The translations under genes were made by a program, and so were the position numbers. A DNA stretch of 64,000 bases from Zhengitettix transpicula. Taxonomy: Eukaryota; Arthropoda; Insecta; Orthoptera; Tetrigidae. The stretch lies in the NCBI GenBank assembly GCA_037074705.1, contig CM073590.1, positions 214,378,746 to 214,442,745 of the forward strand, given 5' to 3'. Shown here in pieces: positions 34,241 through 46,169 of the stretch. The stretch's first letter is position 1, and each line of letters opens with the position of its first letter. Below the pieces are notes generated by a model, which was given only the letters and a program-made list of their open reading frames with translations, was not told the DNA's origin and did no database searches.

Positions 34241-34800
34241 CTCTACTTACGGCCGCCCAGGTCTCATTTTAGCTTTTCGTGCACAATTTTGGGGACATCA
34301 CTGATTCTAAGTTCTCACAGACTCTAAATGTTCACAGGCTCTAATTGGCGTTGTTTGTTAGTTGGTTTAACACAAATTGGTTGGTTCTCGATGCTTTAGT
34401 GCAACCTGGATTAGTAGATCTCGTGACTTTAGTTGAAAATGGACGGCATTGGTTTGTCTATGGCCAGCAAGATGAATCTACGCTCGACCACCGAATACAC
34501 ACTAGTTGCTCTGTCTCCTTCCCGACTGAATATTGCTTTACTTTTTAATATTTGAAAGCATGTTTGTGACTGGACCACATTCTTTCGTTCTGACTGCCGA
34601 CTGTAAAACATTTCGTCTGATCTATTCGCTGTCTGCTGCCCGACTGCTCGTTCGTCTCGTAAATTTTGAGCGCGTAAAAACCTTCTCGACCGATCAACAA
34701 TGTTTTCTTTGCCTTGCCGGTTTGTTGCGACGTCCGCTCTATATCCACTAATAATGAGTCCTCTACAATTCAACTTTTCAATTAGAACAATGCCTTAATT
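34240..34800. other. GC-richer island next to an LTR, unassigned
   Basis: Open in three frames for 67-114 codons, including a minus-strand frame with LRDERAVGQQTANRSDEM and a plus-strand frame with NTNWLVLDALVQPGLVDL. No family is recognised. It directly precedes the LTR at 34826 and may belong to a transposon. Confidence 0.25.
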
Positions 34801-34825
34801 ACCAATTACTACAATATATATATAG

Positions 34826-35664
34826 TGTAATGCCAATTAATTAGGCCATTAATTGGTTTTAATAAAATTTAATAGTAGCGGCAGGAGCTTCCAAAGCGAC
34901 AATGGAGGGCGGCTCTGTTACATTGTCGGAAAGTCAAAAATGGAGTATGCGCGCTAAAACTGGAGAGCACTAAGAGTTAGTTGGTGACGGGACATTTCGG
35001 AGGACGGAACAAATGATACTAGAGCAGAGACTAGCCGTCGTTTAATGTATTATTAAACAAAGTTACGAGTTTAAGACAAAGTAAAAACATTCACGGAAGC
35101 ATTACATCGTAAAATCGCTAAGTTAGCAGTTTTTACGTCTTTCAGCAGCCAGGAAAGGAGTGCAGTTTTTTTACGTCTGTAGCCAGCCGGAATAGTAAAG
35201 TTGCAGTTTAAGTCCAAAACGGTAAAAGACTAAAAAATCTACGAATCATAGGATTAGTATAAGGCAAGCAGATAGATGACAAAAAAGAGGATCATCCGAG
35301 TTCCTGGGAGCCCATCAATTTTGATTTCAATAGTGTAAAATCTGTGAATCTTAGAATCAGTGTAAAAGTTTGCCATAATTGTCAATCAAAGTTCTATTAA
35401 TTTATTTCTATCGATGTTTGATTAGGTAAATGTGAACTGTTCGTTAATAAGATTTTAAAATCAATTTGTTGTGTCCATTATCAAACCCAGTGAAGGCCCT
35501 GAGAAATTTAAAATGTAATTGTTTTTTAGTTATTTCCAGAAAATAAATAAATATTTTGTTTGTTAATTGATTATCTATTCATTTAATTAAAGGCCATTAA
35601 TGATTATCACATTTTTGGCTTCCACAACGTGGGGCAAATTAAAGGTTTTCTTTTAATTATTACA
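34826..35664 (+). mobile_element. LTR of a Ty3/gypsy-like element (family G), copy 1
   Basis: 839 bp bounded by TGTAAT...ATTACA inverted ends. Immediately after it comes TTTTGGCTACCACAACGTGG, resembling the TGG..CCAACGTGGGG start of gypsy-type internal regions (primer-binding site). The homologous LTR start lies at 63104 (AATTAATTAGGCCATTAATTG). A second, similar TTGGCTTCCACAACGTGGGG lies just inside at about 35613-35635, so the 3' end carries a small tandem duplication. Only about 40 bp of internal sequence follows before a (TA)n tract. Confidence 0.6.
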
Positions 35665-35710
35665 TTTTGGCTACCACAACGTGGGGAAAATTCATCAAAT
35701 ATTGTTTATT

Positions 35711-35713
<3 letters not shown>

Positions 35714-35762
<49 letters not shown>
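35714..35762. repeat. (TA)n microsatellite
   Basis: About 24 TA units directly after the LTR fragment; a similar ACAATATATATATA lies just before the LTR. Confidence 0.95.
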
Positions 35763-35764
<2 letters not shown>

Positions 35765-36108
35765 GAAATTATTTAATGGGGTTCCGTCGGAATCAACTTT
35801 GATTTTTGATTCTCGTATAATAATTTATAAAACATTTACGCTCTAAATTAATATTTTTCTTATTATTGACTTTTGATTGCACATATTTATAATTAATAAT
35901 ATTGTCTGTCACAATATTAACTGAAATTATAACGAAATACTTATAGAGATTTGTTGTTTAAAAAGTTGACTTATTTATATTATCATTTAATAGTAACAAT
36001 TTACGTAATTGAATTTAATAATTGCTTTTATTTTAGGATTAATCACTATTATATAAACCGCTAACTCGTGTAGAAACAATACAAATTTTTGCTGATTTTT
36101 ATTTTATA

Positions 36109-37561
36109 CTAGCTGGGTGCCCGGCGTTGCCCGAGATGTCCCGATACACTCCAATTTCGGTTGCTTTTGCGCTATTTTTATGTAACGCTCCTCGAGGGTG
36201 TAGATTTGTAAGCGGAACATACCCACATGTATACACACATACATACCCGTATAAGACAATTTTATATAATATATATAGATAGATAGATATACATACACTA
36301 TTTAAAACAATTATTAAATTTGTAGACATATAATTTTTCCATCTGAAATTAAACTATTTGGTGGTTTTAGCAATCTGCAGTTGGTAGCATTGTATAAAAT
36401 TAATGCAAAATATTACGAAATACGCTGTCTTCAATAAAAAAATATCAATTTTGAACATTTAAGTATTGTTTGTATCATAATTCTATGTATCTTCCAGTGC
36501 GTATTGCAAGATATAATTGGGAAACATATTGGTCCCTGATCCAGTTAAATATTCCACGTCAAAAGTAAAGTTATTTAAAATAAAATTAATGCCATGGATT
36601 GTATAACCTTTCATAATAAATTATATTTATCACTCGATGTGGTATTGGTAGATTTAATTATACTTATTATTCAATCAAAATATTTTTGCTCAGCTTCATT
36701 TCTCAGAAATTGAACATCTATAACGTCGTTTCCAAATGGAAAACAAATATTGCTATCCTAACCTCAAATTTTTGTTTCACGACACAAATTGCACGCAATA
36801 ATTTGTTTACATTTATACAAATTTATAGAAATACGTTGCGTAAAGTATAATTAATTGTACTTTTAATTCAATTTAAATGTTCCTATTTCTGTACATACCT
36901 TTGACTGATAGTGCATTAATTGAATAACGACCATAAAAACTTTCGGAGTTCCGTACGTCATTTTCAATACTTTTATAGTTACAAACATATAATTCAGCAG
37001 TCGTACCTTAGACAAATCTTATTATCTTATGAAATATTATACAGGATACAATAGTACGTTATATTATGAAATTTTATAAATTTCGACCGACACATTTGAA
37101 TGTATTATAAGGCGCCATATTGGCTTTATCAAAGATAGCGGGATAATTAACTATTCCAAATTAACTTAGCGCAAGGATGTTAAAGTGTTTCGTATTGTTT
37201 TTTTATTACTATTCGATGGAGTAATACTGGAAAAAATTTTACTTTTTATTCAATCAAAATATTTCTGCTTTATTTCATTACAAAATACAGAACTATATTT
37301 AGGATGCGTCAATGTCTTGAAAACTTATGACGTCATCGTCTCGCGCAGTAATTTAACACTAATTCGTAACTTATTTCAATTATAATTATTTCCATGTTTA
37401 TTCTAGGGGTTTCTCACCCCCACAGTACCGGTTCTCGATTTTGGAAGAATATGTATACCAATTTTTGTTGAATTCTGTCCACGCGATATGTTTTGTATAA
37501 AGAACACCGTAAATACATACAATACATACATACAAATATACATCCTTTTTTATTATATAGA
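36109..37561 (-). mobile_element. Non-autonomous Helitron, 1453 bp
   Basis: Minus strand: A|TCTATATAATAAAAAAGG at the 5' end, and at the 3' end CGGGCAACGCCGGGCACC then CAGCTAG|T, i.e. a hairpin (CGGGC..GCCGGG type) followed by CTAG and a host T. Placement between A and T fits Helitron rules exactly. An internally deleted relative lies inverted at 41587-42166. AT-rich, no coding. A shorter copy (36109 to ~36275) could be nested, as TCTATATATATTATA occurs there too. Confidence 0.75.
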
Positions 37562-37599
37562 TAGACGTTAAAAATAATTTGTATTATAATATTTTTAGA

Positions 37600-39380
37600 T
37601 TATTTTCTTGACTGAATTTTGAGTAAATCTAGTGTCGGAATCGAGAACTTGTGCAGAAATCTTTTTATGTCTGATTAGGTAATATTAGACTTTGGTGTTC
37701 CGAATCATTTCGACTTGAGGAAATATTGTGTCTCATTTCATATTTATAATGTGGCATGTCAATTATGATAATTTAAAGCTTTATGTACTAGTTGGAGTAT
37801 AAGAAGAAAAATAGAAATGATGAAATATTTTTTTCGTTTAAAGAACTTAATCATTTTCCCCAGATAATTAAATTTTACACTACACTACACTCGCTCTTCC
37901 TCGGTCTGGCGACTGGCTATAAATTGAATTGGAAAAGCAAACCGACGTCGTTCCATAAACGTCTCAGAAGTATTCAGAGTAGCCCAATCGTGTCATGACA
38001 ATGAAGTTATAAGCTCTCTTTCAGGAAACTCGGTAGAATATTGAAGAATAAAAGTATTCATATCTTTATTCTTCAAACAGTCTGGAAGGGGCGTGGCATC
38101 CTTCTTTAGCCATTATTTTCTCAGAATCTTTGTGAGGCTGAGCGGTGTCGTCCAGGTTGTATTGCGGGAGGAGCGCTTACTTTTTGTAAAGAGGCAAAGT
38201 ACGTCTGAAAGTGTGACGATCAGTGGGTAGCTTGGGGAGGGTGTGTCGTCGTTTAGAAACATTGTTCTTTGATGACATTTTATCGTTCATTATTACCCTA
38301 CAAAACTGTATTTAATATTTTATTATTGTTTCTAGCTTACATGTTTGAATACGAGTGTTTTTAATTGATGAATGCATGACTTGTTGCAGGCCGAAGATCA
38401 TCGTTTTGCGAACAACGGACCAGTGATTTCATCGAGCTTAAAGGTAAGGCTTACCGCAAACGATATAAACCGTGAATCCCTTAAGCCAGTTGTTTGTGGT
38501 GTCAGACATGCGTGGACGTGTCAGCACTTACTGGATTTGAATTACTGTCGAGTGAATGCTATGCCACGGACGTTTTGGTGTAGTGGAATTTAACAGCTGG
38601 TGTCTGCGTAACATGCTCGTGTCATCGAATAGCGAAAACCACGCAGCGACAGACCGCAATCTGTCACCAGAGCAGGGGCTTCGTGTTTTCTCTTCAAAAT
38701 CAAAATTGCGCGGCGCATTGAAAGCTTTCAAATGGAGAATCGCTTAAATTACATTTGTCGCAATTCACTGAACACGCTAAAAATGGTGTTTTTCTCTTGG
38801 ATTCTTCGCAATTTGAAGCTGTACATAGTTTGTTTACACTGACCGACACAATGCTCCAAATATTCAACCCAGTCCTGGCTGTTTGTCCTGCCAACTAACA
38901 ACAAAACTGAATCAGTTGAAATAAAAATAATTTATTAGAGTCATCCTTTTCATTAAAATTGCATTTTTTCTTAATTGTCTTGGTGTTTATTTATCTTTTA
39001 AGTATAATATAATTTGTTTAACTTTCCATGAAATCCCCACTAAAGAAATGATCAGATTTTATCACTGTTGTGAAAATTTCTCTATAATACAATCTGTGAT
39101 GATCCGTCAAAATACGTCATTAAAATTTAACTTAGTAAAAAATCTGCTTTCGTAAATTAATCTAACGTGGAAAGGATCAGTACGCATATATAAAAATTTC
39201 GACTCGCAATTTATTATAAATACGAATTCTTAATTGTCAAATTATACTGTTTGAGGTCCTTTACTCATATTCCGCCCCAAAACCAGGAATTTTTAACGTA
39301 GCGTTTAAATTTTATTAAAAGTTTTTATTTTAACGTCTGTTTTGAATTAATAAAACTATTGATGATCTCTAACAGACACT
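37600..39380. other. Intron DNA, mostly unremarkable
   Basis: 38370-38900 is less AT-rich and open in several overlapping frames on both strands, none with protein-family character. No repeat termini found. Confidence 0.35.
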
Positions 39381-39406
39381 TTTTATTTTTTTATTTATAT
39401 TGTGAC

Positions 39407-39437
39407 GACGTTTCGATACTTTTTATATCTTCTTCAG
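39407..39437 (-). ncRNA. Hammerhead-like core, left arm
   Basis: Minus strand CTGAAGA, then stem II GATAT/GTATC around an A-rich loop, then GAAACGTC. Fits the CUGANGA..GAAA core (position 7 is variable). AC-GU plus C reads as a loopless stem III and a GUC site. Confidence 0.5.
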
Positions 39438-39674
39438 GTATTTTCCGACGGAGGAGGTATTTACAAATGATAACATTTATAGTATAATTGCACAAAGGAA
39501 CCAAATGCAAGCTAAAGGAACAACTTGCCAAATTAATAAAATAAATTAGCCCAACTAAACGATTAAAAATTTATTATTATTGTTTGTTGTTTATTTTCGT
39601 GTACTTTAGCTTGCCTTTGTGCAATTATACTATAAATCCAATCATTTGTAAATTCCTCCTCTGTAGAAAAATAC

Positions 39675-39706
39675 CTGAAGATGGTACAAAATGGTATCGA
39701 AACGTC
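39675..39706 (+). ncRNA. Hammerhead-like core, right arm
   Basis: Plus strand CTGAAGA, stem II GGTAC/GTATC (five pairs with one G-U), then GAAACGTC. The 5' half of stem II differs from the left arm yet both still pair. Confidence 0.5.
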
Positions 39707-39729
39707 ATCACAATATAAATAAAAAATTT

Positions 39730-41586
39730 AAATTGTGCCTATATGAGGTCATCAATTGTTTTTTAAATATCATTGTATCAACCAAAAACTAACTTCATAT
39801 AAATAATTAATTTCACAGCCTTTAAATACTTAATTGATGGGCACATCTTGCTCCTTAAAGACATGATTGCCAATTCTAAGTAAAATTCAGAAAATAAATA
39901 TAAAATGCATGATTAAAACAATTGTTATGAATTGAGGAAAAATTTTCTGACGCATGAATGTAAATAATAAGCACTAAAAACTGACTATTTTAACGTAATA
40001 GGAAATGTATTTCTCAATACAATCTGACATTTCATTCCAAGAGAAATTCCGTCTTATTTTTTTTATCTTACTTTCTTTGCTTTCTTATTTCTTGCTGAAA
40101 TTTTTAATCTTGTTTTCATTTGAGCTGCAAGGCTACAAGGAAAAGTTCCACAGGTCGGCGAACGTAATTGTGTTTTAATATTTATATTACAGACACTCCC
40201 GATGTATACGAAGAGTATAACCTCTATTAATTGCTTAAAATTTTGAGCCACGCTGAATCCAAACGTTTTCTCTTAAAATAAATACTTAAGATACAGAAAA
40301 GAGGCAATAAAGTAATCTTAGTATTGCAAAAAAGTTTCTGTCATTAGTAACGAATAATTTTTTTAAATTTATGTCCTAGCTTTATTCGTATCTCTGAATG
40401 CATGATTATACGTAGGGCCTAATTAAAATTAGCGTTAAACTAACGGATGTGCTACGCATCTTTGTTTTCTGAGATTTTATTGTAATTGTTCAATGTAGAA
40501 AGGAGATCAACTGACACAAAATATTCGGATAATTTCCGTTATAATAGCTTCATGCTGGTGACATGACACATTGCAAAGATGAACATTTTCTAATAAAATC
40601 AATAATTTGATAAAATACTAAATTTCACGCTTTGGATAATTATTATAAATAACAAATCAATCTATAAGGGAATCCGATTTTCTGCAGGATGATTTACGTA
40701 AAATTATTCATATTGCTTTTTAATACGATTTCGTTACGTAGACATCGGGTTTTCTTTTCAGCGTGAAGTAAGTTAGTGGCTATCACATTCATACTTCCTA
40801 TGTAAGGAATACTCTCCCTAAGTAGCTCAAGGAGGACGGTTTCAACGAAGTGAAATTCTTGCACATGTTTTGAATATGAGTAAAGAGTTGACGTTTGAAA
40901 GCCAGAAATGGGACGTTTCCACGCGTCGGGGCTTAAGAGCTCTCAGAGGAGCAGAAATGAATGCAAAGGCGGTTGCCACACTTTCGCACCGCGAGAAACA
41001 TCAAACTTGATTCCGCAATTCTACATACTTAAGAGATGAATATTTTCCTTACATAAATTCTCACGCTGCCGAAAACCCATTGATCGCAGACAGAACAAGT
41101 TCATTACATTGTAATGTGTTCCTCACATTTACTTTCGTAAATAGTGAAATATAAAGCAGAAACGTGTGATAAAACTTAAGAGATCCTACACTATCTCTAC
41201 GGGAGATTCAGTTTTCTCAATTTAGCAAACAACTGAGTATAATTTTACCAAAAGAAACACTGCATAAAGCTATGTTTCGTCACATAATATTTAATTAACG
41301 CAACGGTCTTATTTCTATGTTCCACATTTGCAGACTTTAGCTCTGCTGCATTTCTAACTGTTCATTTATTATTGAACAGTATAAGTATTATTTTCTAGTT
41401 CCAAGATGGAAACTGTCTGTTGTGAAGCAAGTTTCCTGGAAATTCCATGCAACCGCTTTCTCTGTCTTATCCGTTGAAGTAACGAGCAAACCTGTTCATG
41501 AAGGCCAGAATTTTCTGAATAATTAAAACATATACTTTAAAGAGTCCATATTAAAGTTAAAACTTTCACACGTGATTCAGTAACAA
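39730..41586. other. AT-rich intron sequence
   Basis: No coding signal or recognised repeat; scattered A/T runs. Confidence 0.5.
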
Positions 41587-42166
41587 TCTATATAATAAAA
41601 AAGGGAGTATATTTGTATGTATGTATGTTTGTATTTACGTTGTTCTTTATACAAATTTTATCGCGTGGACAGAATGCAACAAAAATTGGTATACGTATTC
41701 TGCCAAAATCGAGAACCGGTACTGTGGGGGTGAGAAACCCCTAGAATAAACGTGGAAATAATTATAATTTAAATAAGTTACGAATTAGTGTTAAATTACT
41801 GCGCACCAAGAGACAATGACGTCACGCGAGAGAAAGACGTTACTACGCAACGAACGAAGGAGATTATTAGGAATTAAATAAAGCAGAAATATTTTCTTTA
41901 AATAAAAAGTATAATTTTATGCATCGAATGATAATAAAGAAGAATACGAATTACTTTACCATCCTTGGGGAAAATGTAAGTTAATTTTCGCGCTGTATTA
42001 GTTGTGAGTCTAGCTAACAATTTCATCAATGTAATATTTCGTAATGTATGAAGACTGAGTGACAATTATATCCTGAAATACTCAAGGAATATATTTAAGT
42101 ATTCAATTAAATACTTTTTCGAGTTTATATAAATAAGTACACGAGCAACGGCGGGCACCTAGCTAG
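41587..42166 (+). mobile_element. Non-autonomous Helitron, 580 bp
   Basis: A|TCTATATAATAAAAAAGG at the start and GGGCACCTAGCTAG|T at the end. Shares TGGTATACGTATTCTGCC, GAGAACCGGTACTGTGGG and AGTTACGAATTAGTGTTAAA with the inverse of 36109-37561, but is about 870 bp shorter. The 3' hairpin is degenerate. Confidence 0.75.
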
Positions 42167-42721
42167 TTGTAAATAAAATAACATCTAATGCAGTGTAACG
42201 GGCGTATTTTTTAGCGCAAATAATTGTAATATTAACAGAAAAACTCAGGCAACGCGTTTATAAACTTGTAGAAAGCTCATTTCCATTGGCAGGTATAAAC
42301 CCTTGGCGCCGGGATGTCGCAAGTCCACAGATCCAGTGCCTTTAACGATGTGATAGAGTATTAGCAGTCTGGTTGTCGCCAAAATAAATCCAGGGTAAAA
42401 GAGAGAAATTTGAAAAAAAAAAGATAATTACCGTTGGAAAAAGTACCCAGCCGACAGCGTTCAGAAGAAGCGAAGACTATCTGTTGGGAACTGAATTGAT
42501 GAGAAAATGTTTGGTTTGAAAAAGGACCACGTGATGTCAAGGTGCTACTGTAAGAGGAAGATAAAGGAGTGGCCAAAATGAACAAGGGATTGACTGCACA
42601 AAGCTGGGCTACAGTCGGAGATGAGAGTTTCAAACGGAAATTACAGGAACGAAATGGGCAGTCTTTGATTAGAATTTGAAATTGAATCAGCTTTGAATCT
42701 TATTTAAGGAAAAAAGAGAGA

Positions 42722-42992
42722 ATAATAATAGAAGATAGCCAAACACATGCATAAAAGTGATAATAAAAATACTACACAACATTTCTGGGATTATTGACCC
42801 TTTCTTCATGTTTAAGAAGACCCTAGAGCGACGCAACTCGCCAGCTTTTGAGTTGTCAACTGACTAGTGCAGTTGTGTCGCTCTAGGCTCTTCTTAGTAC
42901 CTGAATAAAGGTGCAAGGGTCCCAAAAACGTTGAGTGGTATTTGTATTATCACTTATTATGTCTGTGTTTGGCTATCTTTTTATTATTAATT
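42722..42992. mobile_element. Family B fold-back element
   Basis: GAAGATAGCCAAACACATGC and ATAAAAGTGATAATAAAAAT at the left; GTATTATCACTTATTATGTC and TTGGCTATCTTTTTATTATT at the right; inner arms CTAGAGCGACGC and GTGTCGCTCTAGG. Confidence 0.75.
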
Positions 42993-42999
42993 TTCAATC

Positions 43000-44270
43000 A
43001 CACTTAAATTTTTTCATTTAAAAGGAGAGAAAGTGAAGCTGGAGTTTAGCCTTGGAGTCGAAAGTTTCCTTTAATATCTGGCGGAATCTGTTAATGCTCA
43101 TTTTGACGTAGCCAACCAAACATCGCGTATACGGCTGCCAGTATCTGCCATGAACGAGATGCCAACTCGAATCCGGATCCCAGCACGTCGTACGATAACG
43201 TATGGCGACGCAAGCATTTCCTAAATTAAATTTAAATCAATTTTTCTTCTCATTTTTAGTAAGTTAATTTGTACAATAACGATTCACTCTTTCGTGGAAA
43301 GGCCGCATTTGGAATGTCCAGCTAGAAATGAGAAATCAAACTCCTATTTTTTCGGAGACTGTTTGGAAAGAATTGCTTTCGGAGAAACAAGAGCTGCGGC
43401 GTAATTGTCACTCAGATGATACGACTCAATTCTCTTCGTCGTAATAATTGGTTGGCGCAGGAAACAGTTCTGAAGGAAGATGACGTTCTGATATAGGTCT
43501 CTTAGGCGTTAAATATAACCTCAATAAAAATGATATTTACAATAGTAAAGTTACATTGAACTTTTAAATAATATTAGTGAAATGTTTTACTATGAAACGC
43601 AAAATTTTCTGTATTCTCCATCCAGTATGCGAGGTACAGGAATTTTTCCGTCGGGTAACAACAGAACTGAGTTTACACTTTTTAATCAATCTTAACTCTG
43701 ATTGCTTAAATCCATTGATGTTGGCCTTTGTGCATTTATAACTCGTATACGAAAATTGGATAATTGATGACTATTAAAACTATATAAATCCGTACATAGT
43801 TTGCTTAACAGTATATTCAGAAATTTAAAGGCATTAGGATAACGCACAATATAAATTTTATTAGCGCTGTTTAAAATGAGAATTTGAAGATCGGGCTCTA
43901 GTAACACCTATTAGAATGAAATTTATAAGTATTTGATTACGATTGTAAACATAAAAATTATAATCTTTCTAAGTTTATATTTATTTTATTATTTATCCTG
44001 AAAAGCATACAACTTTGACATATATTTATTTGTTTCGTTAAAATATTAAACAAATATAATAAAAGCATTTTATTGGGTAATATATAATAACAAAATTCAT
44101 ATTAATCTGGACAATTTTACCAAACCGTGACACGCAGATCCTAATAAAATTAATCTCATTGATTTATATTGTTATCATAATAGTCCTCGCTTAGATATTA
44201 ACAGCATCCAAAACAAAGGAGTTGGAAAATTAATTTTATTAGCTACGAAATGGTTAGTGTACCTATTGGG
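43000..44270. other. AT-rich intron sequence
   Basis: 43080-43210 is less AT-rich and includes GCCAACTCGAATCCGG, weakly like a Pol III B box; nothing else supports a tRNA or SINE there. Confidence 0.35.
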
Positions 44271-44272
44271 TA

Positions 44273-44287
44273 ACATATATATATATA

Positions 44288-44320
<33 letters not shown>
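44273..44320. repeat. Compound (AT)n(GT)n microsatellite
   Basis: About eight AT units followed by about fifteen GT units. Confidence 0.95.
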
Positions 44321-44323
<3 letters not shown>

Positions 44324-45253
44324 CGAAATTTGTCCAGAAAGGCTCCTTTCATGGTCAAAAATAATACCCAGTTAAATAATAATAATAATCCTGTACAGTA
44401 TCCCACATATTCCACGTACGTCATAAAAAAGAAAATAATAATTCTGGGGATACATCCGTGCATTGTTCGAATAATATAGCTATTTTTAAATAATATTTAC
44501 GTCTAATTTAATAATTTTCAGAATGGATACAGTAGTTGATTTTCTTCTCGAGGATGATAGACATAATTATGAAACTATACGAAAATAAAATCATGAACAG
44601 ATCTGTTTCGTCTCAGATGAAAAACATAAGAAACGATTAGCTTCCTTATGTTTTATAATGAAACACATCTTATCGGAACACAATTGATTTCAAAGAAATT
44701 AAATTATATCTCATTTAAATTTTTACATATACCGTGTTGGACTATATTTAATTCAATAAAAAAATATTTTGTTTTTAGTATCATGAACCTTATGTCGGTT
44801 ATAAATAAAAAACATGCCTTTCAATTTTTAAATAATCAATTCGTCCGATAATGTTACAACTTAATTTTACTTTAATGTAATATAAGTTTTATACTGGCGA
44901 ATTGTTGTTATGTGTTAGGTTACATTATTTTATATAAATTTAGTATATTAATGGGGCATATATCTAAAAATTGAAAAAGGGAATATACAAATTGAGAAAA
45001 AGTTCGTGTAGTAGCGCACTTGTTTATACGTCATAAAATGGGAGGAGGAATTTTCTATCATTGCGAATTGAAGTGATCGAATGGGATGAAATGTTTGTTG
45101 CGTGTTGCAATTAGAAAGGGCACTCAGTTTTGTGCCGATGCTTGTACATAACTGAACATAAATTTAAAGTATTTTATGGTTAAAAAGGGTATGGTAAAGG
45201 AAAAATTAGACAAATATAAATTGACTAAGGAATGTTGAATGAAAATAACATAC

Positions 45254-45410
45254 CTGAGCTCCAACTAGACCTTCCTTTAGTCGGGGGAAGTCCGTGTGAG
45301 ACCAGGAACTTCTTGACCACGGCTCAACCTGGCGAAGATCAGCCGTGAAGTTGAAACTATGGAGCTGCCCACGGATGAATTTCCGTATGTTCCACGGAAG
45401 GTCGTTGTGA
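45254..45410 (-). CDS. DPEP: Membrane dipeptidase, HxD zinc-motif exon
   Basis: 157 bp, acceptor TTATCAG, donor CAG|GTATGT, only 79 bp from the preceding exon. Joined to it, the protein reads LIDGHNDLPWNIRKFIRG. The His and Asp of HND are two of the zinc ligands of renal dipeptidase. HSFNFTADL holds an N-glycosylation sequon (NFT), and TDFPRLKEGLVGAQ leads into the next exon, as in DPEP proteins. The exon ends in phase 0 at GAQ, exactly where the next recognisable exon starts with FWS. Confidence 0.96.
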
Positions 45411-45489
45411 CTGATAAAACAAGTTCCATTATTAAACAAAACTTACACACGAAGGTACATTCGTACTATGTTTTCATATGTCGACTCAC

Positions 45490-45670
45490 CCATCGATAAG
45501 TGGCACATCCCTAAGAATTCTGCGCACCAGGTCTAGACGTTGCTGGTAGGAGAGAGGACCAGTGACCCCAAGGGTCAAACTAATACCGAGACCTGCGCCC
45601 AGACCGGCTCCAAGAAGGCAAAGGACGAACCCGGCAGCCCAGCGTCTTCTACAACAGCTATGGCCTCCAG
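45490..45670 (-). CDS. DPEP: Membrane dipeptidase, transmembrane-anchor exon
   Basis: 181 bp, acceptor GTCTAG, donor GG|GTGAGT. The peptide opens GGHSCCRRRW, followed by about 23 hydrophobic residues (AAGFVLCLLGAGLGAG...), then QQRLDLVRRILRDVPLIDG. The basic cluster before the membrane segment predicts an N-terminus-inside signal anchor with the catalytic domain outside the cell. LVRRILRDVPLIDG is the usual lead-in to the M19 dipeptidase barrel, and the exon stops in the middle of the zinc motif: its last two bases plus the first of the next exon make the glycine of DGHND. Entry phase 1, exit phase 2. Confidence 0.93.
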
Positions 45671-46169
45671 CTAGACATTCAAAGAAGATGTATTTCGTTT
45701 AATCACAATGACACGATTATATTAGACATGATATTTGAAGTATATTAAATCGTCTAGGATAATTCACGATGTTGAGTTCGGTAAAAACAGGCCTTGGAAT
45801 GAGAAAACAATTGAGATTACAAAAAACAGTAGAGTTACAATCTTTTTTTGTGAAATCTTTAAAGCTGCCTATCTGTATAAGGGGTTAGGTTGCAAGCTAC
45901 TCCACCTTTTGTGAGGTGGAGTTAGACAGAAAGGAAGCAGGGGCTGACTAATCAATGTTATGTCGATGATGGAGCAACAATCAGAAGCATCAAAAGTCAC
46001 GTCAACAGCGCTTAGAACAAACATTATAAAAAACATAAAATATAATTGCAAAATTATATTTATTTGTTAACCATCCGCTAGGCGCGCTAGGTCCAGGGGA
46101 CCTACACAATTTAATTTCTTTGTTATTTCCGGAGTCAGATCAGGTTGAGAGATGTATGATTTATTTAAG

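Larger units (their letters stand above)
39386..39726. mobile_element. Fold-back element C with hammerhead-like cores in both arms
   Basis: Ends TTTTTTATTTATATTGTGAC and its inverted copy GTCATCACAATATAAATAAA; arms of about 150 bp also share AATTGCACAAAG / CTTTGTGCAATT and TATAGTATAATTG. Non-coding, MITE- or retrozyme-like in layout. Confidence 0.75.

Noticed and set aside
42361..42633. 90-codon minus-strand ORF
   Set aside because: Ser/Phe-rich with a poly-F run from an A-rich tract; no splice sites or family similarity.
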